Shown here piece after piece: positions 41,085 to 50,798 of a stretch of 64,000 bases of DNA. A program made the position numbers and the translations under genes. The stretch spans positions 434,001-498,000 of the forward strand of contig NZ_CP051180.1 in assembly GCF_012295575.1 (NCBI RefSeq). Direction: 5' to 3'. The stretch is from Ferrimonas lipolytica. Lineage in GTDB: Bacteria; Pseudomonadota; Gammaproteobacteria; Enterobacterales; Shewanellaceae. Numbering within the stretch: position 1 is the stretch's first letter; every line of letters begins with the position of its first letter. The notes beneath the pieces were generated by a model. The model ran no database searches, had not been told where the DNA came from, and worked only from the letters and a program-made list of their open reading frames with translations.

Positions 41085-42073
41085 GCTTTGTCCTTCTGCT
41101 CAATGGGAAAGTGGCAGCGATAGGCATGGCCATTGACGCTACGGATAACCGGTGCCTTAACGCACTCTTTTTGCGCCCGAGGGCATCGCGGCCCTAAGCG
41201 ACAACCGACCGGCAGATGCTGCAACAGTGGCACTGCACCGCGCAGTGCAGGTAATTCCGCCTTATGAGGCAGATGGAAGGTGTTGCTGAGAGAGCTTTCA
41301 AGTAACGCTTGGGTATAGGGGTGACGAAAGTTGCCAAGCACCTTTTTGGCGACGCCAGATTCCATCATATGACCGCAATACAGCACCGTTACTTTATCTG
41401 ACCAACGACCAACCGCTTGCAGATCGTGACTGATAAACAAAATGGCAACGTTATGGAGCTGGTTGAGCTTCTCAAGCATACGAAAGATCTGTGCTTGAGT
41501 TGCGGTTTCGAGGCCAGTGGTTGGCTCGTCGGCCACAATCAGTTTAGGTTTACGTGCTAAAGCCATGGCCAGCATTACTTTGTGGGCTTCACTTTCGGTC
41601 AGCTCCCATGGGTAAGCTTCCAGCAATGGTTGATGTTGCTTCACGCCGACTTTGTGCAGCAGCTGGATCGCCAGTTTGCGCCGTTGCTTGCCCCGCTTCC
41701 ACCACGAAACCTCTGTGTTGTTCGGCATCGATTCGATGAGCTGTGAACCGATTTTGGCGGAAGGGTCTAAACAGGCGGCGGGCTCTTGAAAGATCATCGC
41801 AATCTCGTTACTCATCAATTGCCGTCGCTCACGACTGCTCATCGACAGCATGTTTTTGCCATTCCAATTAAGGCGGTCGGCGCGGACATGAGTACGGCGA
41901 TCGGTGATGCCTAAGATCGCCTTAGCCAGCAAGCTTTTGCCTGAGCCAGACTCGCCAACCAGACCGTGAATTTCGCCTTCGGTCATGCGTAGGCTGAACT
42001 TCTCAAGAGCAACGAAGCGGCCGTGTGGGGTATCCAGTTCGATGGTTAGGTTACGAATATCGAGCAGCTGCAT
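41081..42073 (-). CDS. sapD: Peptide ABC transporter ATP-binding protein SapD
   Basis: 330 residues. Walker A GESGSGKSLL at about 40-48, a signature region LTESEAHKVMLAMALA that departs from LSGGQ as in the SapD/DppD group, Walker B LIVADEPTTG, and the C-terminal oligopeptide-transporter extension with cysteines (CRLGPRCPRAQKEC...CHFP) seen in Opp/Dpp ATPases, which in some members binds an iron-sulfur cluster. Overlaps its neighbours on both sides. Confidence 0.92.
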   Translation of the reverse strand: MQLLDIRNLTIELDTPHGRFVALEKFSLRMTEGEIHGLVGESGSGKSLLAKAILGITDRRTHVRADRLNWNGKNMLSMSSRERRQLMSNEIAMIFQEPAACLDPSAKIGSQLIESMPNNTEVSWWKRGKQRRKLAIQLLHKVGVKQHQPLLEAYPWELTESEAHKVMLAMALARKPKLIVADEPTTGLETATQAQIFRMLEKLNQLHNVAILFISHDLQAVGRWSDKVTVLYCGHMMESGVAKKVLGNFRHPYTQALLESSLSNTFHLPHKAELPALRGAVPLLQHLPVGCRLGPRCPRAQKECVKAPVIRSVNGHAYRCHFPIEQKDKA

Positions 42074-42963
42074 TAATCACGCTCCTCGGAGATGGCGTGA
42101 CCAAGGCCATCTCCAACCAAGTTGGTGGCCAGTACTGCTAGCAGTATCGCCAAACCCGGCATGGTCACCGTCCACGGGGCGCTAAGCACATTGCTGATGC
42201 CATCGCGTACCATCGCTCCCCACTCTGGCGAAGGCGCTTGAGCACCGAGATTAAGGAAACCTAAGGCTGCGATATCCAAGATAGCGGCGGAGAAGGTTAG
42301 GGTGGTGCGCATCACCATAATATCGGCGATGTTGGGCAAGATGGCATAACGCAGAATTTGGTAACGGTTGGCACCATCGAGTTTGGCTGCCATTACGTAC
42401 TGTTTTTGGTTCTCTTCGTAGACGGCGTTGTGAACGGTGCGAACGATACTTGGCAGCAACGATAAACCCACAGCCCAAAATACGTTATTCAAGCCCGGCC
42501 CCATTACCGCCACCATCAGTAACGCTAAAATCACTGAGGGCAGTGATAACAAGGCATCGAGCAGGTGTCCCAATACCGAAGCGCGAAGGCCATGGGCGGT
42601 ACCGGATAGGGTGCCAATCAAAAAGCCAACTGCGATGGTGACAATTACAATCAGGGCGGCGTAGCCAAAGGTGAGGTGAGCGCCGTGCAACAAGCGCGAC
42701 CAGATATCTCGGCCCAAGCTGTCGGTACCAAAGAAGAATTTGACGTCTCCATCAGCGTGCCAAGAGGGGGGCGCTAACAACATTTCCGAGGCTTGCTCAG
42801 TGGCGCTAAATGGCGCTAAAAATGGCCCGAGTAGAGACAGCAGCAGCATAAAGCCGATGGCCCAAAGGCCGACGTACGCGGTTGGACGATTGCGGAAGTG
42901 GATCCAGATCTGGGTCCATGTCGATGGGATCTTGTCCTCGTGATAAAGCTGTGGACTACCCAT
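42073..42963 (-). CDS. sapC: Peptide ABC transporter permease SapC
   Basis: 296 residues, six predicted membrane helices beginning LWAIGFMLLLSLLGPFLAPF. The FFGTDSLGRDIWSRLLHG segment and the cytoplasmic EAA-type loop (VMAAKLDGANRYQILRYAILPNI) mark it as a DppC-like permease. Overlaps sapB by eight bases. Confidence 0.92.
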   Translation of the reverse strand: MGSPQLYHEDKIPSTWTQIWIHFRNRPTAYVGLWAIGFMLLLSLLGPFLAPFSATEQASEMLLAPPSWHADGDVKFFFGTDSLGRDIWSRLLHGAHLTFGYAALIVIVTIAVGFLIGTLSGTAHGLRASVLGHLLDALLSLPSVILALLMVAVMGPGLNNVFWAVGLSLLPSIVRTVHNAVYEENQKQYVMAAKLDGANRYQILRYAILPNIADIMVMRTTLTFSAAILDIAALGFLNLGAQAPSPEWGAMVRDGISNVLSAPWTVTMPGLAILLAVLATNLVGDGLGHAISEERD

Positions 42964-43978
42964 GGATCTCCTTACGGCTGACTGGATTTAACAGTGCGTG
43001 CGCCACTTCTAAAACGATCGAGACAACAATAATAAATACCGACATAACGATGATGCCGCTGTGCAGCGCGGTGTAGTCGCCTTGATATAGGGCTGACATC
43101 AGATAGGAGCCGATCCCCGGCCAGTTAAAGATGGTTTCAACCACCACTAAGGTGGAGGCGATGGGGCCCAGTTGCAAGGTCATGGTACGGAACATCGGTG
43201 CTACTGAGTTAGGGATAGCGTGGTTGATCACTAAGCTCAACTTGGCTACGCCGCGCGCTTTCAAAGCGCGAATATAGGGTTTCTCTACCTCAGCTAACAT
43301 GCTGACGCGGACGGTGCGGATCATCAGTGTGGTAGGCAAGGCGGCCATTACCATTACTGGCATTACCAGATGAACCATCGCATCGTTTAATGCTTGCCAG
43401 CGCCACGGTGCCGCAGACATGGGGATATCAATCAGCATAAATCCTGTTTGATAGGGCACATCGTAGAGTAGATTTAGTCGGCCCGATGGCGGCAATAGAT
43501 CCAGATCAAGACCAAAGGTGATCAGCAGTAAGATCCCCAACCAAAACGCTGGCAGACTGAAGCTAAGCAGCGTCATTGCCCAAAGGAGCTTGGGCCATAA
43601 CCCGGTGCGACCGGCCGCGAGAATACCCAGGGGCACACCAACTACTAATGCCAACATTAATGCGATAAGGGATAACTCTAAGGTCGCCGGTAAGGTTTTA
43701 CTAAGCTCAGCGGCTACGGTTGCGCCAGAGACTTGTGATTGGCCTAAGTCACCGCTGAGGCGGGTACTAACAAAGGCGATATAGCCACGAACCATGCCTT
43801 GGTCAAGGCGATACTGTTCAACAATTTGTGCCCGTTGTGGCTCGGTGGGATTGGTGATGCCACTGAGGTTGGTTACCGGATCGCCAGGCATATTTAAGGT
43901 GGCGATGTAGATTAAGCCGCTGAGCACCAAACTGGTTAAAATCAGCAGATTTATTCGCCGCAGAAGGTAGGAGATCAT
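42956..43978 (-). CDS. sapB: Peptide ABC transporter permease SapB
   Basis: 340 residues from the ATG at 43978 (MISYLLRRINLLILTSLVLS), which overlaps the sapA stop as ATGA; a longer frame is rejected on this ground. DppB-like permease with the EAA loop PYIRALKARGVAKLSLVINHAIPNS near residues 225-250. About twenty residues longer than the E. coli protein. Confidence 0.92.
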   Translation of the reverse strand: MISYLLRRINLLILTSLVLSGLIYIATLNMPGDPVTNLSGITNPTEPQRAQIVEQYRLDQGMVRGYIAFVSTRLSGDLGQSQVSGATVAAELSKTLPATLELSLIALMLALVVGVPLGILAAGRTGLWPKLLWAMTLLSFSLPAFWLGILLLITFGLDLDLLPPSGRLNLLYDVPYQTGFMLIDIPMSAAPWRWQALNDAMVHLVMPVMVMAALPTTLMIRTVRVSMLAEVEKPYIRALKARGVAKLSLVINHAIPNSVAPMFRTMTLQLGPIASTLVVVETIFNWPGIGSYLMSALYQGDYTALHSGIIVMSVFIIVVSIVLEVAHALLNPVSRKEIHG

Positions 43979-45579
43979 AGTGGCTCCCTGCCTACAGTGG
44001 TGAAGTCGATGCCACCACTGGTATGAAGAATACGGCCATGCCAATGGCGCTTACGGCCGAGGATGCGGCTGGCGTGAGCTATTGGCACCAATGGAGTGTG
44101 TTGCTGCAATTGATACTCCAACTGGCTATAGAGTCGCTGTCGTTGTTGTGGATCCTGAGCATCGCGAGCGGCAACGATGAGTTGGTCAAACTCCTCGTTG
44201 CACCATTGGGAGCGATTGGAGCCATATTCGAGCGCGGTGCAAGTAAGTAACGGGCTAAAGAAATTGTCGGGATCGAGGTTGTCGGCCGACCAGCCAATCA
44301 GTACTGAGTCGTAATCGCGGCTTTCCAGCTGCGCCAGAAAACGGCTCCAGTCGTAGCTGTGGATGGTGGCGTTAATCCCAATCTTAGCCAAGTCCTGTTT
44401 AATCAGTTTGGCGGTGTCGATCGCGTCTGGGTTGTAGATCCGCGCTACCGGCATAGCCCAGATATCGATAGTCAGTGCGCCAACGTCGGCATTTTCCAGC
44501 AGGCGAGTGGCTAATGCTGGGTTATAAGCTCGCTCGGGGAGATCGGGATCATAAGCCCACGAGATTGGCGGTAACATGCCTTTGCCGACAACTGCAGTGT
44601 TGTGATAAATCGCTTGCAGAATCCGCTTTTTATCAACCGCTAGGCTCAGTGCTTGGCGGACTTGGGGGTTATCAAACGGTGCTCTAGTGGTGTTGAAAGC
44701 CCAATAGGCCACGTTTAGCCCTGGCATTACATCGAGCGCTAGATCGTCATAACCTTGAATATGGCCAAGCTCACTGAGTTGCGGCAGTGCGGCGACATCG
44801 CAATCGCCACCAATCAGCTTCACTACTCGGGACGCGGCCGCTTGGGTGATGTCGTACACCAATTGATCCAGCTTGGCGTTTTCGCCCCAATACTGTTCAT
44901 GGCGGTCGTAACGGATGTATTGGTTACGAACGTAATCGCGCAGCTTAAAAGGGCCGGTACCGATCGGTTGGCTATCTAGCGCTTCCGGGGTACCTGCGGT
45001 GAGCTGCTGAAAGCCATACTCTTTTGAAAGGATAACCGCGAAATCTGTGGCTATCTCAGCTAAGAAGTTGGCGCGTGGCTCCAGCAGTTCAAACTCCACT
45101 TGATAGTCATTGAGCTTGTGCAGTTTAACGTTGGTGTGATCTAGGTTAATGCTTTGGAAAAAGGGGTAACGACCGCCACCAACCTGATAAAATGGGTGTG
45201 AGCGAAGCAACCAACGATTGAAGCTAAACAATACGTCGTCGGCATTAAAGGCCCGAGTCGGGCTGAAGTAATCGGTATGGTGAAACTGCACCTGCTGGCG
45301 CAAGCTAAAGCGATAGCGAAGGCCATCGCTGCTGATGTTCCACGCCACCGCGAGCTCCGGTGATAGCTCACCACTTTGGGGATCGATCTGGATTAAGCGG
45401 TTGTATAACTGCTTTGAGGTAGCATCGATGGCGGTACCTGAGACGGTCAACTGCGGGTTGAAGGTTTCGGGGTTACCTTCGGAGCAATAGACTAACCCAT
45501 TCTCAATGTACTGCTGCTGTTCGCTGCACCCAGCAACGAACAGCAGGATAAAGACTATTAAAAGGCGCGACATGGCCAT
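43975..45579 (-). CDS. sapA: Peptide-binding lipoprotein SapA
   Basis: 534 residues, extracytoplasmic family 5 solute-binding protein. The lipobox LFVAGCS puts the lipidated cysteine at about residue 18, unlike the soluble enteric SapA. Family landmarks include NPETFNPQLT, FSLRQQVQFHHTDYFSPTRAFNADDVLFSFNRW, GTGPFKL and NPQVRQALSLAVDKKRIL. It heads the sap operon and is expected to capture antimicrobial or other peptides. No clear ribosome site; an internal ATG at codon 3 is possible. pspF lies 55 bp upstream on the same strand. Confidence 0.92.
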   Translation of the reverse strand: MAMSRLLIVFILLFVAGCSEQQQYIENGLVYCSEGNPETFNPQLTVSGTAIDATSKQLYNRLIQIDPQSGELSPELAVAWNISSDGLRYRFSLRQQVQFHHTDYFSPTRAFNADDVLFSFNRWLLRSHPFYQVGGGRYPFFQSINLDHTNVKLHKLNDYQVEFELLEPRANFLAEIATDFAVILSKEYGFQQLTAGTPEALDSQPIGTGPFKLRDYVRNQYIRYDRHEQYWGENAKLDQLVYDITQAAASRVVKLIGGDCDVAALPQLSELGHIQGYDDLALDVMPGLNVAYWAFNTTRAPFDNPQVRQALSLAVDKKRILQAIYHNTAVVGKGMLPPISWAYDPDLPERAYNPALATRLLENADVGALTIDIWAMPVARIYNPDAIDTAKLIKQDLAKIGINATIHSYDWSRFLAQLESRDYDSVLIGWSADNLDPDNFFSPLLTCTALEYGSNRSQWCNEEFDQLIVAARDAQDPQQRQRLYSQLEYQLQQHTPLVPIAHASRILGRKRHWHGRILHTSGGIDFTTVGREPL

Positions 45580-45634
45580 GATTTCAGTTCACAACTTATT
45601 GATCGCTGTAGTCTAACAGGGCGTCGCAGAGTGC

Positions 45635-46687
45635 TCAATTTTCCTGCCCTAGCATATCGTATTTCTTTAATATCCCACGCAGTTGGTGATAGGTAAGCGC
45701 CAGATTTTCTGCGGCTTTCTTTTGGTTATATTGGCTATGCACCAACGCCTGTTGCAGTAGCGATTTCTCATTATCTTGGCAGACCTGCTTGAAGTCGATA
45801 GGGAACTCGCTAGCTCCCTGTGTTGCCGCGGGCATGACTTCTGGCTCAGCTGCGCTAGCTTGCTCTACAGTTGGGGCATTGGTGCGGATAAGTTGGGTGG
45901 GGCGCCACGGTGACTCGAACGGGTCAAGTACAATCTCATGCAGTGGCACATGGGCGTTGTTATGTCGATAAACACTACGTTCAATGGCGTTTTTAAGCTC
46001 ACGCACGTTGCCGGGCCACGGGTACCCCTGCAGGGTTTTTAGGGCGTTGTTACTAAAACCGGCAAACAGTTCTAGCCCCAATTGACGGGTCATCTGCATG
46101 GCAAAGTGATCCGCTAAGATGAGGATATCCTCTTTGCGCACTCGCAGCGGCGGCAGGGTAATAACATCGAAGGCTAAGCGATCGAGCAGATCGGCGCGAA
46201 ACTTTCCTTGCGCGGCGAGCTGAGGCAGATCCTCGTTGGTGGCGCAAATCAAGCGGACGTCACTGCGAACGGTACGGGTGCCACCCACTCGTTCAAACTC
46301 GCCGTATTCAATGACACGCAGTAACTTTTCTTGTACTAAGCCGGAGGTATTGGCGAGTTCGTCGAGGAATAGGGTGCCTTTATCAGCGCGTTCAAATCGA
46401 CCTTCGTGGCGCTTACTGGCCCCAGTAAATGCCCCAGATTCGTGGCCAAACAGCTCACTTTCCAGTAGATTTTCATTTAGGGCGGCACAGTTAAGCTTGA
46501 CGTAGTTTTGTTCCCATCGGCTAGATAAGAAGTGTAGACGCTCGGCAATCAACTCTTTGCCGGTACCGCGCTCACCGATAATTAATACCGGCTTATTCAA
46601 TGGCGCGACCTTAGATACGTGCTCTAGCACCTCGTGAAAGGCGGTCGATTGGCCGATTAGATTGTCATTTGGTCTTTGTGATGGCAT
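45635..46687 (-). CDS. pspF: Phage shock protein operon transcriptional activator
   Basis: 350 residues, sigma-54 enhancer-binding protein without an N-terminal sensor domain, as usual for PspF. AAA+ motifs: Walker A GERGTGKE, the sigma-54 contact loop ESGAFTGA, Walker B GTLFLDELA, and R-finger region. The C-terminal Fis-type helix-turn-helix is NQKKAAENLALTYHQLRGILKKYDML. It is divergent from pspA, the standard arrangement in which PspA inhibits PspF until envelope stress. Confidence 0.95.
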   Translation of the reverse strand: MPSQRPNDNLIGQSTAFHEVLEHVSKVAPLNKPVLIIGERGTGKELIAERLHFLSSRWEQNYVKLNCAALNENLLESELFGHESGAFTGASKRHEGRFERADKGTLFLDELANTSGLVQEKLLRVIEYGEFERVGGTRTVRSDVRLICATNEDLPQLAAQGKFRADLLDRLAFDVITLPPLRVRKEDILILADHFAMQMTRQLGLELFAGFSNNALKTLQGYPWPGNVRELKNAIERSVYRHNNAHVPLHEIVLDPFESPWRPTQLIRTNAPTVEQASAAEPEVMPAATQGASEFPIDFKQVCQDNEKSLLQQALVHSQYNQKKAAENLALTYHQLRGILKKYDMLGQEN

Positions 46688-46810
46688 CCCTGTTCCAACG
46701 TGGTTAATTTCACTATCGAGTAGTCAAATCCATAATATGGGTTAATGGTCGAAATACCAACACTAAAATAAAATCTTATTAAAACAAGTGGTTAAAGCTA
46801 ATTTAAAAGT

Positions 46811-46826
46811 TGGCACGGGAAATGTA
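46811..46826 (+). promoter_or_regulatory. Sigma-54 promoter of pspA
   Basis: TGGCACGGGAAATGTA: the -24 TGGCACG is exact; the -12 part (ATGT) departs from TTGC. Located 42 bp upstream of pspA, with an AT-rich stretch (46730-46805) upstream that could bind IHF and PspF. Confidence 0.6.
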
Positions 46827-46867
46827 TATGACTAACCGAGGGCAACATTTTTTATGAGGATTTAATT

Positions 46868-47536
46868 ATGGGTATTTTTTCTCGTTTCGCTGATATTGTG
46901 AATTCGAACCTTAGTTCATTATTGGATAAGGCTGAAGATCCAGAAAAGATGGTGCGCTTAATCATCCAAGAGATGGAAGACACACTGGTCGAGGTTCGTT
47001 CAACCTCTGCGCGAATTTTAGCAGATAAGAAAGAGTCGCTGCGTCGCATTCAACGAGCGGAAGCTCAGGTTGAAGATTGGCAGGGCAAAGCGGAGTTGGC
47101 GCTGTCAAAAGGCCGCGAAGATCTGGCTCGTGCGGCACTGGCTGAGAAGCAGAACGCAGTAGAGATGGTTGATGCGATTAAGCTAGAGTTGGTTACCATT
47201 GAGCAGCAGTTAGAGCGCTTGAAAGAAGAGGTTTCGCAACTGCAAGACAAGCTTAATGATGCACGTGCTCGCCAGAAGACCATCATCATGCGTAAGCAAG
47301 CAGCCACCTCTCGTTTGGATGTTCGCAAGCAACTAGATACCAATAAGATTGATCAAGCGATGAGTCGTTTTGAGCAATACGAACGCCGAGTTGAGGGGAT
47401 TGAGTCTGAAGTAGAAGCCTACCAGATGACCCAGCCTCGTGGTTTGCAAGATGAGTTTGCGGCTTTGGAAGCTGAAGATAAGGTAAGCCAAGAGCTAGAG
47501 GCTTTGAAAAAAAGCATGGCTAAGAAAAACGCTTGA
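46868..47536 (+). CDS. pspA: Phage shock protein A
   Basis: 222 residues (E. coli 222). Begins with the amphipathic helix MGIFSRFADIVNSNLSSLLDKAEDPEKM and continues as a long coiled coil, the ESCRT-III-related fold. In the cytoplasm it binds and inhibits PspF; under membrane stress it binds the inner membrane and forms scaffolds. First gene of pspABC. Confidence 0.96.
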   Translation: MGIFSRFADIVNSNLSSLLDKAEDPEKMVRLIIQEMEDTLVEVRSTSARILADKKESLRRIQRAEAQVEDWQGKAELALSKGREDLARAALAEKQNAVEMVDAIKLELVTIEQQLERLKEEVSQLQDKLNDARARQKTIIMRKQAATSRLDVRKQLDTNKIDQAMSRFEQYERRVEGIESEVEAYQMTQPRGLQDEFAALEAEDKVSQELEALKKSMAKKNA

Positions 47537-47565
47537 TCTGAAATTGAACGGTAGAGGAGAAAATA

Positions 47566-47811
47566 ATGGAAGAGCTATTTGCTTTATTGGTTGCGCCGCT
47601 GATTATCTTTATGTTGTTGGTGGCGCCAATCTGGCTCATTCTGCACTACCGCAGCAAAAAACAGATCAATCAGGGGCTGACCGAGGAAGAGTATCAGCAG
47701 TTGAATGAGTTGCTGCGGCGTGCGGATAAAATGGCCGAACGCGTAGATAGTCTAGAACGTATATTAGATACCGAAGCACCTGAATGGAGACGTAAACATG
47801 AACAGCAATAA
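47566..47811 (+). CDS. pspB: Phage shock protein B
   Basis: 81 residues: one N-terminal membrane helix (LLVAPLIIFMLLVAPIWLIL) and a cytoplasmic coiled coil with LTEEEYQQLNELLRRADKMAERVDSLERIL. With PspC it senses envelope damage and sequesters PspA. Overlaps pspC by 14 bases. Confidence 0.95.
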   Translation: MEELFALLVAPLIIFMLLVAPIWLILHYRSKKQINQGLTEEEYQQLNELLRRADKMAERVDSLERILDTEAPEWRRKHEQQ

Positions 47812-48187
47812 CACTGAATCATTATATCGTATTCCCGCTAAAGGCAAGGTTGCTGGGGTTTGTGCCGGCGTGGCCGAACGTTTTAATCTTGAGGTGTGGT
47901 TGGTTCGAATTGTCGCGTTTTCAGCACTTATCTTAACTGGAATATTCAGCTTCGTTCTGCTTGGTTATATCGTTGCTTGGGTACTGCTCGATAAGAAGCC
48001 AGAGCAACTGCAAAGCCACGGTGCTGAGGTAAAAACCAAGATCTGGCAAGCCGGTGAATCCCCGCGGGTAGTGTTCCGCGACATCAACTCGAAATTTCGT
48101 TCCATTGAACTGCGGATCCGTAACATAGAGCGCCATGTTACCTCCGATGCTTACGCGCTCGGTCGTGAGATCGACGGATTAAAATAA
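47798..48187 (+). CDS. pspC: Phage shock protein C
   Basis: 129 residues. PspC domain YRIPAKGKVAGVCAGVAERFNLEVWLVRI followed by one membrane helix (FSALILTGIFSFVLLGYIVAWVLL) and a C-terminal helical region. Partner of PspB in stress sensing. Confidence 0.95.
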   Translation: MNSNNTESLYRIPAKGKVAGVCAGVAERFNLEVWLVRIVAFSALILTGIFSFVLLGYIVAWVLLDKKPEQLQSHGAEVKTKIWQAGESPRVVFRDINSKFRSIELRIRNIERHVTSDAYALGREIDGLK

Positions 48188-48199
48188 GTCCTCAACTTC

Positions 48200-48220
48200 A
48201 GGGAGCCATAGGCTCCCTTT
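48200..48220 (+). terminator. Weak terminator-like hairpin after pspC
   Basis: AGGGAGCC, loop ATA, GGCTCCCT followed by TT only. It may give partial readthrough into ycjX. Confidence 0.5.
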
Positions 48221-48244
48221 GCTGTATTTAAGGCTCCCCACTGC

Positions 48245-49633
48245 ATGGTTAGTTTGACTCCCCACCTAAAGCGTTTCGGCAAGCAACTGGAACAGATAGC
48301 CTATCGCGGGCTGGACCAACATCTTCGTATCGGTATCACCGGGTTATCTCGAGCAGGTAAAACCGCGTTGATCACCTCGATAGTGCATCAGCTAACCCAC
48401 GCTAATCGGCAGCAGTTACCGATGTGGCAAGCGTTAGCACAGGGTAGGGTGTTGGGGGTACAGCGCGTGCCGCAACCGGATCTCACCATGTTGCCGTTCG
48501 ATTACGATGGCGCGATGACGGCTTTAACCTCGAATCCACCGCAGTGGCCGGAATCAACCCGAGGCTTGGCCGAGATCCGCTTAGCGATTCGGTTTGCACC
48601 TCAGGGGGGGATCAAACGTCAGCTAGCGGATCACCTCACTCTGTATCTGGATCTAGTGGATTACCCTGGAGAGTGGCTGCTGGATCTACCGTTACTTGAA
48701 TTGGATTACGGTAGTTGGTGTCAGCAACAGTGGCAGTGGTTGGAGCAACAGCCGTGGCTTGAGGTAAGCCAGCGCTGGTTGCAACTGAGCCAGCAGCAAA
48801 GTGGTGCGGATGAGACTCAGGTTGCCGAGGTGGCACAGCATTACAGCAAGCTGTTACAGCAGCTTCGATTGGAACAGGGAGCGACCTTTCTGCAACCTGG
48901 ACGAGCGTTGTTGCCTGGCGATTTAGAGGGCACGCCGATCTTGGCGTTCTATCCACAGCAGCCACAACAGGTTGATCAAAACTCAGCGTTGACGCAGATG
49001 TTGACCCAGCGCTTTGAAGCCTACAAAGAACAGGTGGTGAAGCCTTTTTATCGCAACCATTTTTCTAAATTTGATCGGCAGTTGGTGTTGATTGATTCGT
49101 TAGCGGCGTTGAACCACGGCCGGGCTCAAGTGGAGCAGATGAGTCAGTCGCTGCAGGGGGTACTGCAAAGCTTCCATTATGGCCCCGGCTCATTACTGCG
49201 GCGAATGCTGTCGCCGCGTATTGATAAGCTGTTGTTTGTTGCCGGTAAAGCCGACCACATCAGCATAGACCAACACACTAACCTATTAGCACTAACTGAT
49301 AGTCTGATGGGCGCGAGTGGTAAACGAATTCGCTTTAGCGGTGCTCAGTCAGAAAGCATGGTACTCAGTGCGATTCGCGCCAGCGAACCGGGACAGGTGG
49401 ATGACGGCAGTGGTCCTGTAGCGGTCATCCGCGGCTTTGACCAACAACAAAATCGAGTGATGCGCTTCCCTGGTGAGGTGCCACGGCAACTGCCGCCGGA
49501 ACACTTTTGGCGGCAACAAGGCTTCGACTTTACCCCGCTGGCACCACCCCGAGAACTTACGGTTGACGGGCCAATGCCCCATATGCGCATGGATCACCTG
49601 ATTGATTGGATGCTGGGAGATAAGCTTTCATGA
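48245..49633 (+). CDS. ycjX: YcjX-family P-loop NTPase
   Basis: 462 residues. Walker A GLSRAGKT at about 33-40 and a conserved LVDYPGEWLLDLPLL segment. YcjX and YcjF are co-induced with the psp genes in enterobacteria and belong to the Psp regulon, though their function is unknown. The stop overlaps the ycjF start by four bases. Confidence 0.92.
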   Translation: MVSLTPHLKRFGKQLEQIAYRGLDQHLRIGITGLSRAGKTALITSIVHQLTHANRQQLPMWQALAQGRVLGVQRVPQPDLTMLPFDYDGAMTALTSNPPQWPESTRGLAEIRLAIRFAPQGGIKRQLADHLTLYLDLVDYPGEWLLDLPLLELDYGSWCQQQWQWLEQQPWLEVSQRWLQLSQQQSGADETQVAEVAQHYSKLLQQLRLEQGATFLQPGRALLPGDLEGTPILAFYPQQPQQVDQNSALTQMLTQRFEAYKEQVVKPFYRNHFSKFDRQLVLIDSLAALNHGRAQVEQMSQSLQGVLQSFHYGPGSLLRRMLSPRIDKLLFVAGKADHISIDQHTNLLALTDSLMGASGKRIRFSGAQSESMVLSAIRASEPGQVDDGSGPVAVIRGFDQQQNRVMRFPGEVPRQLPPEHFWRQQGFDFTPLAPPRELTVDGPMPHMRMDHLIDWMLGDKLS

Positions 49634-50676
49634 GCAAACTAAAAGCAGCAAAAGAGTTTGATATCGATGCCGTCGATGCTAATGCGCCGTTAGAGCCCAC
49701 TCTATCACCAGCGCAAGATATTGATGAAACCCAGTGGCGACAGGCACTGGAACCTGAGATGGAGATTGAAGCGGCTCGACCGAAGCGGTCGCTGCTACTG
49801 CGGTTGGTATTAATTGCTGTCACCGTGTTAGTCGTGGCAGAGACCGGTTGGAGTTTGTGGCAAGCGTGGTTACGTGGCCCCATCTGGTTTGGGCTTTATG
49901 GGGTTACGATCGGTGGTGCGGTGCTGCTGTTGGGCGGCATGCTCCTGCGGGAGTTGCGACGTTTGCGCCAACTCAAACGTAACGGTGACCAACGGCAGGC
50001 GGGCTTGCGGATCAGCGCCAGTGCTCAAAGCGGTGAGGCACAGCAGCTATTGAAGCAAATAAGTAGCACTGTACCAGCTGAATTTGCACAGGCTACTGAA
50101 CATTGGCGAGAGTGCCAACAAGCCCACCATAACGACAGCGAACAATTACAGCTTTACGAACGGACGGTGTTGCAACAGCAGGACGAGGCTGCGCAGCGAT
50201 GCATCTACCGCTATGCAGCTCAAGCCAGCCTGTTGTTGGCTGCCAGCCCGATGGCCAGTCTAGATATGGGCCTGATGTTATGGCGTAACCAAACCATGTT
50301 GGATCAGGTGGCGCGGATTTACGGCATCGAACCGGGCTACTGGAGCCGTATTAAGTTAATACGACAGATGTTGAAGAATCTGCTCTTTGCGGGTGGGTCA
50401 CAGGTGGCGCTGGATCTTGGCACACAAATGTTGTCGGCGGAGCTAACTGGCAAGTTGTCGGCTCGGGTTGCGCAAGGGTTAGGGGCAGGACTGCTTACAG
50501 CTCGGTTAGGCTATGCCGCTTGCTCTGAGTGCCGGCCATTGCCTTACCAGTCTCAATCTCAGCCGAGCCTGTTAACGGTGCAGGGTAAGTTGCTGAGCGA
50601 GTTAAAGAGTGTTAGTGCGGAAGCGCTGCAGAGCGTTCGCGCCCATAAACAACGTAACGAACAATTTACGAAGTGA
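49630..50676 (+). CDS. ycjF: YcjF-family inner membrane protein
   Basis: 348 residues. Two membrane helices near residues 55-105 (LLLRLVLIAVTVLVVAETGW, IWFGLYGVTIGGAVLLLGG) separate an acidic N-terminal tail from a C-terminal cytoplasmic domain (family TIGR01620) with ASPMASLDMGLMLWRNQTMLDQVARIYGI. Translationally coupled to ycjX, as part of the extended Psp regulon. Confidence 0.92.
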   Translation: MSKLKAAKEFDIDAVDANAPLEPTLSPAQDIDETQWRQALEPEMEIEAARPKRSLLLRLVLIAVTVLVVAETGWSLWQAWLRGPIWFGLYGVTIGGAVLLLGGMLLRELRRLRQLKRNGDQRQAGLRISASAQSGEAQQLLKQISSTVPAEFAQATEHWRECQQAHHNDSEQLQLYERTVLQQQDEAAQRCIYRYAAQASLLLAASPMASLDMGLMLWRNQTMLDQVARIYGIEPGYWSRIKLIRQMLKNLLFAGGSQVALDLGTQMLSAELTGKLSARVAQGLGAGLLTARLGYAACSECRPLPYQSQSQPSLLTVQGKLLSELKSVSAEALQSVRAHKQRNEQFTK

Positions 50677-50798
50677 ATTAGCATCGATTGCGCCTCAAAG
50701 GATTCTCCTCTTGTACGGTTGTCATATGTTAGAGACTTGTTGCACGGACACAACTACACCTCTAATTATCGTCCGGCATCTTAAATGGGGAGAATTCT

